A stretch of 64,000 nt of DNA. Source: Flavobacterium sp. CBA20B-1. GTDB lineage: Bacteria; Bacteroidota; Bacteroidia; Flavobacteriales; Flavobacteriaceae. This document shows positions 8,551 to 16,821 of the stretch, piece after piece (the stretch's first letter is position 1; each line of letters begins with the position of its first letter). The stretch is taken from contig NZ_CP092370.1 in assembly GCF_028473145.1 (NCBI RefSeq), forward strand, positions 2,728,001-2,792,000. Reading direction: 5' to 3'. Under the pieces are notes generated by a model. The model was not told where the DNA came from. It was given only the letters and a program-made list of their open reading frames with translations, and made no database searches. Made by a program: the position numbers and the translations under genes.

Positions 8551-10539
8551 ATGATAGTAAGCGTCTACTTAAAAGAACACGAATATTTAATAAATGAACC
8601 CCAAACACTAAATTTTGGAGGTAAGTATTTGTATTCTTTCCTACCAATAGGAAAAGATTTAATAGTGAAACGAAAACTCAACGAAAAATACATTCCCGAT
8701 TTCTTTAATATTTCGGATAGTGAATGTGAAGTTGAGTTGTTAAGTGCTGTTGTCGGTCAAAACGGTGTGGGAAAATCTTCTGTTTTAGATGTAGTTAGAA
8801 AGACATTTGTAGAGCATATATATTCAATGCCACATAGTATTTCAGTTATATTGGTAGAGATTGGTGGAGAAACGAAAGTTCTGTTTTCAAATTACAAAGT
8901 ATTTATGATTACTGATGATGGCGACCAATCTCCAGAAAGTTATAAAGAATTAGAAAAAATTCAAACACAAGATTATCAAAGCATTTATTATTCTCCACAT
9001 TTCGATTTGAAGTATAACAACAATTTTGATGAAGTTGATAGATATGATATTTCTCTTGACCAATTTATTAAGCAAGATTTAGAAGATAGAGATAAGAAAG
9101 GAACTAATGAAAATGGATGGAGATTTGATTTACACGAAGAATTAGTTTTCAAAAACTCAATGAGGCAAATAGAATTTTTAAGTTCTTCTATTTTTAAGGA
9201 AAATTCTATTTTTAGAGAAGTTTTTGACCTACCACAATATGAAACAGGAATACTACATTTCAGAGATGTAGAAATTTTAGATTTTCATAATACTCCAAAT
9301 CCATTAAGACCTATCATCAAACTTATTTTAGAAAAAGCAGAAAATGAAAGTAGAAATTGGCATTCAATTGGGAAATTTGATGAAAATCATAACGTTGTAA
9401 ATCAAGCAGAAGTAAACAGATATTTGTTAGAACGATTCGTTATAAAAGCATTTATATCTATTGTGATTGAGCAGATGGAGAAAGAGAATACTTGGTTACA
9501 AGAAGGGAAAATTGAGAATCCTTATGATATGAATAGGTTTAAAGATTTTTCTGCAAAGGTTTTACTTTTCTATTTTATAAAAGAGAGCTATATCGAAAAA
9601 GGAAATTTTAAAAAGGAAATTTTTGATTATAATGAAATCATACCGTTTTTTGAAAAATTAGATTCATTATTTGAGAAAGAAACTAATCCCGATGACATCA
9701 ATAAACAAAGTATCAGACTAAATTTAGATGAGGTAAAAGAGATTATGCAGTTGCACAAAAAAATTGTGTTTAATCTTCTTCATTATTACCCAACTAGTCA
9801 AGGATTGATAGATAAAGGAGATTATACTGATGGTTTTATATCTTTCAGACCAACTGACAGAAATATGAGTTCAGGAGAAAATGCTTTGCTTAATTTCTTT
9901 TCAAAGCTGTATAGTTTTATTCAGGATAACCTGATAGAAGAAAGTAAATCTTTACCTGATAAAGAAAACTATATTTTGTTGTTAGATGAAGCCGATTTAG
10001 GATTTCATCCTATTTGGAAAAAGAGATATGTTAATGCAATTTTAAAAACACTTCCTTATTTCTTTGAATCACTTGAAGTAAAACCTAAATTACAAATAAT
10101 AATTACAACTCACGACCCACTTACTTTATCTGATTTACCAATTAATAATGTAGTCTTTCTTCAAAAAGATGGCAAGTATTGTTCTGTAATTTCAGATACA
10201 GACCAAAATAAAATTCAAAAAACATTCGGTGCAAATATTACAGACTTATTAGCTCATTCTTTTTTTGTTGAGAACGGTTTGATTGGAGATTTTTCAAGGT
10301 CAAAAATAAAAGAAGTAATAGATTGGATAAATGAGAATAAGAAGGTATCAGAAATCAGAAAATCCACTCCAGAGTTTACAGAGAAGCTGGAGTATTATAA
10401 AAAGGTAGTCAGTCTTATTGATGAAAAGGTAGTTAAAATTAAACTTGCTGAAATGATAACAGATTTAGTTCCAGATAATGAATACTATAATCAGGTTATT
10501 GATAGAGAAATTGAATTGTTAAGAAACAAGAAGAAATAA
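8551..10539 (+). CDS. SMC/ABC-like AAA ATPase, PtuA-like
   Basis: This 662-residue protein carries ABC/SMC motifs: Walker A GQNGVGKSS (69-77), signature SSGEN (440-444), Walker B with D479-E480 (LLLDEAD), and H-loop H521 (TTHDP). The middle part between the ATPase halves is helical. Length and motif spacing fit the AAA-type ATPases that pair with HNH nucleases in Septu and retron-Septu defence systems. The next gene, 2 bp downstream, is such an HNH protein. In Septu the ATPase is thought to gate the nuclease. It differs from minimal Septu in having two additional upstream genes. Confidence 0.8.
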   Translation: MIVSVYLKEHEYLINEPQTLNFGGKYLYSFLPIGKDLIVKRKLNEKYIPDFFNISDSECEVELLSAVVGQNGVGKSSVLDVVRKTFVEHIYSMPHSISVILVEIGGETKVLFSNYKVFMITDDGDQSPESYKELEKIQTQDYQSIYYSPHFDLKYNNNFDEVDRYDISLDQFIKQDLEDRDKKGTNENGWRFDLHEELVFKNSMRQIEFLSSSIFKENSIFREVFDLPQYETGILHFRDVEILDFHNTPNPLRPIIKLILEKAENESRNWHSIGKFDENHNVVNQAEVNRYLLERFVIKAFISIVIEQMEKENTWLQEGKIENPYDMNRFKDFSAKVLLFYFIKESYIEKGNFKKEIFDYNEIIPFFEKLDSLFEKETNPDDINKQSIRLNLDEVKEIMQLHKKIVFNLLHYYPTSQGLIDKGDYTDGFISFRPTDRNMSSGENALLNFFSKLYSFIQDNLIEESKSLPDKENYILLLDEADLGFHPIWKKRYVNAILKTLPYFFESLEVKPKLQIIITTHDPLTLSDLPINNVVFLQKDGKYCSVISDTDQNKIQKTFGANITDLLAHSFFVENGLIGDFSRSKIKEVIDWINENKKVSEIRKSTPEFTEKLEYYKKVVSLIDEKVVKIKLAEMITDLVPDNEYYNQVIDREIELLRNKKK

Positions 10540-10541
10540 TT

Positions 10542-11510
10542 ATGCAGTACATTGACACCAACCTTCCCAATATCATAGAAGCAAGAGACAATCATTATCT
10601 TTTTATGCGTTACATCATTATGAAAAAACTGAATGGAAATGCTTTTTCCGAGTCTGCTCCGGCTCCTATTACGAACAAAATAAATAAAGTTACTGGTATA
10701 AAAAGCACAATTTCAAAATTCTTAAATGACGAGGACAACCTACGTATAGTATTAATTGGTACTCCTGACGAACTGGATACAATAAAAGATAAGTTTACGA
10801 AAAAAGGATTGAAGAAATCTTTAAAAACGTTGATTAACTATGATAGCTGGATAAAAACAGATGATAAAACAACATACAGACATTATAATGCCTACCATTT
10901 AGCTGAAAAATTAGATATACCAACCTGTGTTTATTGCAATCGTATTTATACAAAAACTGTAATTAGTGATTCAGGAAAGAAAGTTACAAGACCTACATTT
11001 GACCATTGGTTTCCTAAAAGTAAATATCCTTTATTGGCATTATCGTTTTACAATTTAATTCCGAGTTGTTCAGTATGTAATAGCTGAGTAAAAGGTTCTA
11101 CTCCTTTTGAACTTTCAACTCATTTCCATCCTTATTATAAAAACCCTGATAAAGAGTTTAAATACACTTTTAGTTATGACCATAAAGACTATGATAAATT
11201 TTCCTTTAAGATCATTACAGATGAGAAAAATGATTTTTCAGAAAGATCTGTAAAAGCATTTGAGTTAGAAAATATATTCAAAGCCCACGAGGACGAAATT
11301 GAAGATTTGCGAAAGATAAAGAATGCTTATTCGGAGGATTATATTGAGATGTTAGAAAACAAGATTTTGGGAGGAGTTACACTGGATAGAGATGAAGTTT
11401 ATCGGTTGGCTTTTGGAGTTCATTTTCAAGAAGCAAAATTTGATAGAAGACCATTAAGCAAGATGAAAAAAGATATTTTAATAGAATTAGGAATTATTAA
11501 GTCAAAATGA
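10542..11510 (+). pseudogene. HNH endonuclease, PtuB-like, with an in-frame TGA
   Basis: The reading frame gives 181 residues, then TGA at 11085-11087, then continues open in the same frame to 11510, for 322 codons plus the stop. The first part contains zinc-binding CVYC (129-132), the catalytic FDHWFPK with D154-H155, and SCSVCNS (C176, C179), typical of PtuB-type HNH nucleases. The text resumes after the TGA with VKGSTPFEL, exactly where the family continues (CNS-x-x-KG-x-x-PF). So a single codon interrupts an otherwise intact gene. A CGA-to-TGA change is the simplest explanation. Whether the truncated protein, readthrough or loss of function applies cannot be told from sequence. Confidence 0.8.
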
Positions 11511-11702
11511 GTGAACGTCAGCAAAAAATGCTCAATAAGTTAATGGATAACTTTGAAGGCAATCTGTCAACTTCTAAATAGGCAAAAATAACCTATCATC
11601 ACAAGATACAGTTTTGAGAGATATAACGGATTTAGTGAATAAAGGAGTTTTATTAAAGCAAATTAGGGAGGAAGAAACACACATTATGAATTGAGTTGTT
11701 AA
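11507..11702 (+). pseudogene. Decayed C-terminal (winged-helix) end of a Fic-family protein
   Basis: From the ATG at 11507, which overlaps the HNH stop by 4 bp, the sequence reads SERQQKMLNKLMDN and LSTSK, then an in-frame TAG. The similarity resumes in other frames with SSQDTVLRDITDLVNKGVL and then GGRNTHYEL. Together these resemble the C-terminal HTH domain of Fic/DUF4172 proteins. At least two frameshifts and a stop are needed, so it is a remnant and no Fic catalytic domain is present. Confidence 0.6.
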
Positions 11703-11814
11703 AAGCTATATGGCAAGTTTATAGCAACATTGTTTATAGATTTGAATATGTTTCTATCAAGCATATAATAAATTTTAAACCGATGGTTATAATATTAATA
11801 TCATTATAACCTTC
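11703..11814. other. Short intergenic, nothing recognized
   Basis: AT-rich spacer between the Fic remnant and repeat copy B. Confidence 0.4.
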
Positions 11815-12189
11815 AAAACACTTTAATCTTCCCTTTCTGCTCCCTTGGCGATTAAAGAGTTTTGATTTGAAGTGAGAAATAGTGAAAAAAACCCTGCTTC
11901 TCCCAACCTATATTTTTTGCACCCTTTCCAAGTTTGAGTTACTGAAAGAAATTGTCTAAAAAACAACAAAAAGGTCGCAAAGGTAAGGCGGACACCCACC
12001 ACACCGCCCACCAAAAGCTTACGGCATAATGACAGGATAAATACATAGCTTGGTAAAGCTATGTATTTATCCTGCCACCCTTCGGACTTATTCCGTTTCC
12101 TTTTGGTCTTTTCTTTGTCCGCCTTGGTAAGATTGGCTTTCTTTTTTTCTGTTTTTTCTTTTGGAAAATAGTTTTAAGAGGGAGGAACT
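11815..12189. repeat. Long direct repeat, copy B, with the covarying hairpin
   Basis: This is the partner of 5945-6312. The hairpin spans 12030-12077 with one mismatch (12032/12075). Relative to copy A, two A-T pairs in the stem (6165-6166 with 6201-6202) are replaced by two G-C pairs (12035-12036 with 12071-12072), so pairing is preserved while sequence changed. It lies ~650 bp upstream of the bfmA-like gene. Confidence 0.8.
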
Positions 12190-12640
12190 TCTTTGTTTCG
12201 AGTGCCTATATATACGTACACACGCCCATACATAGATACGCCTTTAGATAAAAGCATATTTACATACAAACGTACACGCAGGTTTATGCACTTATTTATA
12301 TCTGTAAATATCTATTCATATATGCGGATTTGTACCAATACTTTCGTTTTTCTATTTCTCATTTTCTCGTTTTGGGTCTTTCCAGCCCTTCTATTCACAT
12401 ATGACTTCATTTGGCGTTCAGGGGCACTATTTGTCCAAGTTAAAAATGTTGAATATTCCTTTACTTTGCAAAGAAATATTAACGTAATAAAAACAAAGTG
12501 TTTACATGTAGAATAAAGATCCGTTTGAAACTGTTCTTGGCAACTCCTGATCTGTTCCAGAAACGGATTTTAGCTCTCTGTTCAAAGCACACCACTATAA
12601 AAAGTAGATTACCCCATAATTTTTTTGAAATAAAATACAA
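12190..12640. other. Intergenic, no supported gene
   Basis: The first 150 bp are rich in ATA/TAC-type tracts (TATATATACGTACACACG and similar). An open frame of ~107 codons exists on the plus strand, but its composition is tract-derived and shows no domain. I see no RNA gene. Confidence 0.4.
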
Positions 12641-12684
12641 CAGCAATGAGAGTATTTAAGGAATATACAAATGTTTTGAAAAAA

Positions 12685-12817
12685 GCAAGCGGGAGTTGGG
12701 CAGAGCCCTACTCGCTTGCCTCTTTACTGGCGTTGCAGAGGGTTTTAATATACCAGAGGTATATTTTAAGGCTTCCAGCCCATATTTTACAAGGAAAATG
12801 GTATACTTCAAGGTATA
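12685..12817. other. Candidate origin of transfer (oriT)
   Basis: Upstream of the mobilization genes there is an extended hairpin: GCAAGCG (12685-12691) pairs with CGCTTGC (12713-12719), with AGT/ACT and GGGC/GCCC inner stems. A perfect palindrome AATATACC-AGA-GGTATATT (12747-12765) follows, and GGTATA recurs at 12758, 12800 and 12812. A hairpin plus iteron-like boxes immediately 5' of accessory and relaxase genes is the usual oriT arrangement. The nic site is not identified. Confidence 0.45.
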
Positions 12818-12846
12818 TCGGTAGTTAATAAATGTAGATTTAGAAA

Positions 12847-13401
12847 ATGATGATGAAGCAGAGAGATACCAACAGCATCCGTTATCCCAAAGAAACGGAC
12901 GAAAAGATAGAGAAGCTGGCTAAAAGTTTTAGACGTAGCAAAAAGGAACTTTTTTGCCTGATGGTGGATTATTTTTACCGTAGTAAAAAAGACCCGACTG
13001 ACCCCGACGATGAAATCCTGAAACGAGAACTTTCTTCAGGTATTAACCGTATTTTATCTTTCATCCGCCAACAGGAAAAAGACTTTCTTCTGCCATTGTT
13101 TACGGATTCCGGTGCTTTGAAGACAGCTTCTTTAAAACAAAAAGAACTTTTAGAAGGAATAGGTAGGCATCTTTTAGCCGAAAGTGAACAAACAGCCGTA
13201 CTTACCAAAAGAAGTGAGCAAACTATAAACGGGTTGAAACATCTTATTTCAAAGCAAAAAGAGAAAGAAATTTTGAAAGAACAATTTATTCAATTACTGG
13301 ACTATTATATAAATCAACGAGAGGAAATGGGCTGGACAACCTCTGGAACTAAGAAAGAAGAACTCATCGCTCATGTAAAGGAATCTCTCAAAAACCTGTG
13401 A
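12847..13401 (+). CDS. bfmA: BfmA/BtgA-family mobilization protein
   Basis: This 184-residue protein has an N-terminal ribbon-helix-helix-like segment (IRYPKETDEKIEKLAKSF, then RRSKKELFCLMVDYFY) for DNA binding. A helical body follows with the family signatures ELSSGINRI, SFIRQQEKDFLLP and DYYINQREEMGWTT. BfmA/BtgA proteins are relaxosome accessory factors of Bacteroidota mobilizable elements. It is followed 4 bp later by the DUF5712 gene and preceded by the oriT candidate. Three ATG codons in a row (12847-12855) leave the exact start open. Confidence 0.85.
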   Translation: MMMKQRDTNSIRYPKETDEKIEKLAKSFRRSKKELFCLMVDYFYRSKKDPTDPDDEILKRELSSGINRILSFIRQQEKDFLLPLFTDSGALKTASLKQKELLEGIGRHLLAESEQTAVLTKRSEQTINGLKHLISKQKEKEILKEQFIQLLDYYINQREEMGWTTSGTKKEELIAHVKESLKNL

Positions 13402-13405
13402 AATT

Positions 13406-14371
13406 ATGTACATCAATATAACGGATTCTGAAACGGGCAACAATAAAGGAGGTTCAGGGCAATTGGTCAATTATCTGGAAAAAGAAAACCGTATCGCACT
13501 CAAAGAAGGCAGAGGGTATGAGCTATGGTTCAATAGCTTGAACAAAAATATCACTCCTCAGGAAGTACGTGTAAAAATCGACAACAACATAGCTAAACTA
13601 AGTAGGAGCGATGCAAAGTTCTTTCTGATAAATATTAACCCCAGTCAAAAAGAAATTATTTATCTCAAAGAAAAGTTTGGAGAGAAAGAAGCAGAAGAAC
13701 AATTAAAAAGGTATGCAATTGGCGTAATGGATGTCTATGCTCAAAACTTTAAGCGAACTAGAATTGAAAGTAGCAACGATTTATTGTGGTATGGAAAACT
13801 TGAACACAATCGTTATTATCATCATACCGATGAAGAAGTAAAACAAGGAATTGCCAAAGCAGGGCAACCCAAAACCGGAGCACAAATGCACATACAAATT
13901 ATTGTCAGTCGAAAGGATATTACAAATAAAATCAAGCTCAGTCCGATGAATAATTCACGAGGTCGTAATAAACAACATTCTGCCAAACTTGGACAGTTTG
14001 ACCGTGTAGCCTTAAAGGAATCAGGCGAATTACTTTTTGATCAAATGTTCAATTATGACCGCTTGTTAAAAGATTCCATGAACTATGCATTCACAATGAA
14101 AAATGGGAATCCAGAGCAAAAAAGAACTGTCTATTTGTTGGATCAGCTTGAAAGTCGAATAAATGATACAGACAAGCTAAATATACTTGATACAGCAAAA
14201 GACATCCACCAGAATAATAATGTAGAATTAGGCCAATTCATTGACCCAATAGGTGGTTCTGTTACAAGTGTTTTGAGTACTTTACTTTTTCCTGGGCCAT
14301 TGATATACGAAAATGAGGAAGAACAACTCCCTCATTACAAGAAGAAAAAAGGTAAAAAACACTCATCTTGA
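13406..14371 (+). CDS. DUF5712-family mobilization protein (probable relaxase)
   Basis: The 321-residue protein starts MYINITDSETGNNKGGSGQL and contains NLS-like VNYLEKEN, a LWYGKLEHNRYYHHTDEEV segment, and AQMHIQIIVSRKD, which resembles the His-rich HUH motif of relaxases (H-x-Q/H hydrophobic strand). The genes usually occur as a bfmA-DUF5712 pair in Bacteroidota mobile elements, as here. The C-terminus is Lys-rich. A diverged copy of its last ~85 codons recurs at 31381-31658. Relaxase activity is inferred from context and motif. Confidence 0.75.
   Translation: MYINITDSETGNNKGGSGQLVNYLEKENRIALKEGRGYELWFNSLNKNITPQEVRVKIDNNIAKLSRSDAKFFLININPSQKEIIYLKEKFGEKEAEEQLKRYAIGVMDVYAQNFKRTRIESSNDLLWYGKLEHNRYYHHTDEEVKQGIAKAGQPKTGAQMHIQIIVSRKDITNKIKLSPMNNSRGRNKQHSAKLGQFDRVALKESGELLFDQMFNYDRLLKDSMNYAFTMKNGNPEQKRTVYLLDQLESRINDTDKLNILDTAKDIHQNNNVELGQFIDPIGGSVTSVLSTLLFPGPLIYENEEEQLPHYKKKKGKKHSS
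14103..14350. repeat. Relaxase 3'-end repeat, copy 1
   Basis: These ~248 bp, inside the DUF5712 gene, match 31381-31628 with only scattered substitutions. The two copies flank the 14.4-31.4 kb block, both in plus orientation. Confidence 0.85.
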
Positions 14372-14539
14372 TTTAAAATCGATATTATCAACTCATGTCT
14401 TAACTTAAAAAAACTTGTATAAATAACATCTGAAAATTACAATGAATCAGAATATGTACAGTGCGCCCCTATGGTGTAGGTTTAGAAACTCACCTTACAA
14501 GTGTAAGGTTTAATGATAGATTATAAAGAAGGTTTTTCG
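14372..14539. terminator. Spacer with a small hairpin after the mobilization genes
   Basis: The spacer between the DUF5712 gene and the convergent membrane-protein gene contains ACCTTAC-AAGT-GTAAGGT (14492-14509), which could be a weak terminator for either side. No U-tract of note follows. Confidence 0.3.
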
Positions 14540-15064
14540 TCATTCTTTTCCAATTTTTCGATTAATAAACTTAACGATTTCTATTCCTTCCTGAACAGTA
14601 AAAAGTTGTGCATGCGGGACGGAAATTTTCTCGCTCTTGGTCTTTAAAATTAATTTATTACCCCACCAATAGGATTCTATAAACTGAACGTTTTCAATCT
14701 CTTGATACTTGATTTGTTTAAAATTTTTATTGACAAAAGTTTGAACTAATGCATATTTTCTATATTGTTTTGAAAGTGCAACAAACTCCATATCGTTTTC
14801 GTTGAGTTTTAAAATAATCCGATCAGAAGATTTAAGAATAATTACCACTCCTATCCAACCCAAAAGCCAAAATACAGCGGTGTATAAAAGTGTATGGATA
14901 GGTGTTCTTCTAAAATCATTAACAATTTCCATAAAAGCGTTGACCAAAGACTGATAAACGATCAAATTGACTAAAAGTGGTGTGAAAGCGAAACATACAA
15001 AACCTGTTCCTAATAACATCCATCTCCATTGCGGAAAATAGTATATTTTCAGTTGATTTTTCAT
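14540..15064 (-). CDS. Two-TM membrane protein with a PH-like cytosolic tail
   Basis: The 174-residue protein has hydrophobic segments at ~15-37 and ~57-78. A ~90-residue soluble part follows with alternating beta strands (RIILKLNENDMEF, YQEIENVQFIES, WWGNKLILKT, EKISVPHAQL), similar to small bacterial PH-domain membrane proteins. No enzyme motif is seen. It is convergent with the mobilization operon. Function unknown. Confidence 0.6.
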   Translation of the reverse strand: MKNQLKIYYFPQWRWMLLGTGFVCFAFTPLLVNLIVYQSLVNAFMEIVNDFRRTPIHTLLYTAVFWLLGWIGVVIILKSSDRIILKLNENDMEFVALSKQYRKYALVQTFVNKNFKQIKYQEIENVQFIESYWWGNKLILKTKSEKISVPHAQLFTVQEGIEIVKFINRKIGKE

Positions 15065-15425
15065 CTTTATTTCTATTAATCAAAGTTGGTATGAGCTTTT
15101 CAACTACAAAAAACACCTACTATTATGAGTATAAAGTGTTTCATAACCAATTATTTCAGTTATCAAATGTACCTATTCATTTATTTCTAGGTAAACTATA
15201 ATTTATTTAAGCTTAGCTTTGTTTCAAATGCGTAAATAGTGATCTTCTATTTGATCTACTATCATGATAAGAACAAATGCTAATGTTATATAAACGAATT
15301 TTTATTTGATGTACACATCTTTAAAACAGAGTGATTTCAGGTAGAATAATTCCTGTATTTTAGTCAAGTAGAATTCGAAATTCAATTCAAAATGGATTTA
15401 ACTTACCACAAACCATAAGAAATAG
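15065..15425. other. Divergent intergenic region
   Basis: This holds the promoters of the divergent genes at 14540-15064 and 15426-16115. I do not see a convincing TTG/TAnnTTTG pair and found no small gene. Confidence 0.4.
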
Positions 15426-16115
15426 ATGAATCAAGATAAAAAAATCGGCCAAAAGGAAAAAATGATAAACCTGACGAGTGTGAGTCGTTCCATGAACATA
15501 GAACCGGATTCCGATCACATCAATCGATATGACGAATATCCTGCCAAACTAACCCCGTTTTTCTATGTAGCCATTGTTTTAGCTTCGGCGAGTGCAGTAG
15601 CAACCTTTATGTTATTTAGCTTCCGGCACTGGATTTTGGGAAGTATTTTTTTGATTACTACCTTTGTTCTAGGAATGCTTGTCCAGTCTTTAAGAAGAGA
15701 AAAATTGAGAAAACGCATAATTTACCAAAACTGCTTATTGATTCCGGCAATACTCATAAAAATACGTCCGTTGACGATACTGGCTTTAGCAGATATGCGT
15801 AGTAATGACAGTAAAAAAATGGTTTGGGGATGTCAAAAGTTGACGATTAAGAAATTACCATTCCATCAATTGCAAGTAGACGAAAGAGTACCCTGTGTAT
15901 CTCTGTTTGGGATGGTGGTAAAAGGTTATCGAAGGCATTTTGAACCCCGTCCTATCAGTTGGGGATTTGTGGACGAATTACAACGAAAAAAAGTATTGGA
16001 AAGCATAGATGAGTTGGAATGGAGAGTTTTAGAAAAACTCCAACCGAAGATGAACGGTGCAAATGAAAAAGAAGTCGTGTTTTTTGACTGTAAATTAAAC
16101 AAAATCAATCTTTAA
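15426..16115 (+). CDS. Two-TM membrane protein, DUF3239-like
   Basis: The 229-residue protein has a ~45-residue polar N-terminus, two adjacent membrane segments (~46-65 and 70-88) and a ~140-residue soluble domain with RRHFEPRPISWGF. The two-helix hairpin followed by a cytosolic domain resembles DUF3239-type proteins, but I cannot confirm this. It lies 4 bp upstream of the next gene, so they are probably co-transcribed. Confidence 0.55.
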   Translation: MNQDKKIGQKEKMINLTSVSRSMNIEPDSDHINRYDEYPAKLTPFFYVAIVLASASAVATFMLFSFRHWILGSIFLITTFVLGMLVQSLRREKLRKRIIYQNCLLIPAILIKIRPLTILALADMRSNDSKKMVWGCQKLTIKKLPFHQLQVDERVPCVSLFGMVVKGYRRHFEPRPISWGFVDELQRKKVLESIDELEWRVLEKLQPKMNGANEKEVVFFDCKLNKINL

Positions 16116-16119
16116 CGCC

Positions 16120-16773
16120 ATGAAGCACATAGCTATATTTTTATATTTTCTTTCATTGAACCCTGTTTGGGCACAAAAATCAATAGATTTTAAAGACTTC
16201 ATTCCGTCAAGATTTGTGTTGTACGATAATATTTCTGGAGATTTAAATCAGGATGGTTTAGAAGATATAGTATTAATTATCAAAGACACTCAGGAAGGGA
16301 GTGTAACGAAAAACCGTTTCGGTGAAATGGTGGATAGAAATCGTCGTGGAATAGTTATTTTATTTCAGACAGAAAACGGGTTTAAACAGATGATTCTTAA
16401 TAAAAGATGTTTTGAATCCGAAAATGAAGATGGTGGAGCTTACTATCCTCCGGAACTGGATGTCTCCATAGATCACAACAAACTATTTATAAACTATAAT
16501 CATGGTCGATATGGTTCTTGGTATTATACTTTTCGATATCAAAATAACGATTTTGTGTTGATAGGTTACGACCATACCGATCGTTCTGGTCCGATAATCA
16601 ATAGTGAAATAAGCATCAATTTCCTTACTAAAAAGAAAAAAGAATTGTTGAATATGAAAAGTAACATAGAAGACAGTGGCGAAGAAGAATTTAAAGAGTT
16701 TTGGTCAGAAATTAAAGATAAAGAATTGATCAAGCTTTCAGAAATCAACGAATTTTATGATCTATACTTTTAA
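16120..16773 (+). CDS. Exported protein with a VCBS/FG-GAP-like motif
   Basis: A signal peptide (MKHIAIFLYFLSLNPVWAQ) precedes a ~198-residue mature protein. GDLNQDGLEDIVLI near residue 41 is the D-x-D/N-x-D-G-x-x-D Ca-binding loop found in VCBS/FG-GAP repeats. The rest is beta-rich and acidic. Function unknown; it is probably periplasmic. Confidence 0.6.
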   Translation: MKHIAIFLYFLSLNPVWAQKSIDFKDFIPSRFVLYDNISGDLNQDGLEDIVLIIKDTQEGSVTKNRFGEMVDRNRRGIVILFQTENGFKQMILNKRCFESENEDGGAYYPPELDVSIDHNKLFINYNHGRYGSWYYTFRYQNNDFVLIGYDHTDRSGPIINSEISINFLTKKKKELLNMKSNIEDSGEEEFKEFWSEIKDKELIKLSEINEFYDLYF

Positions 16774-16821
16774 AAAAAGTAACAATATCCTATGACACTC
16801 GTCTTTAAAGTAAAAAATATT

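Noticed and set aside
11823..12014. Minus-strand open frame inside repeat copy B
   Set aside because: It is not kept in copy A, and the conserved feature there is the hairpin.
12193..12516. Plus-strand open frame of 107 codons upstream of the mobilization genes
   Set aside because: Its composition follows ATA/TAC tracts, there is no domain, and it overlaps the end of the repeat region.
12646..12828. Plus-strand open frame of 60 codons before bfmA
   Set aside because: It runs straight through the hairpin and palindromes of the oriT candidate, which explain the sequence better.
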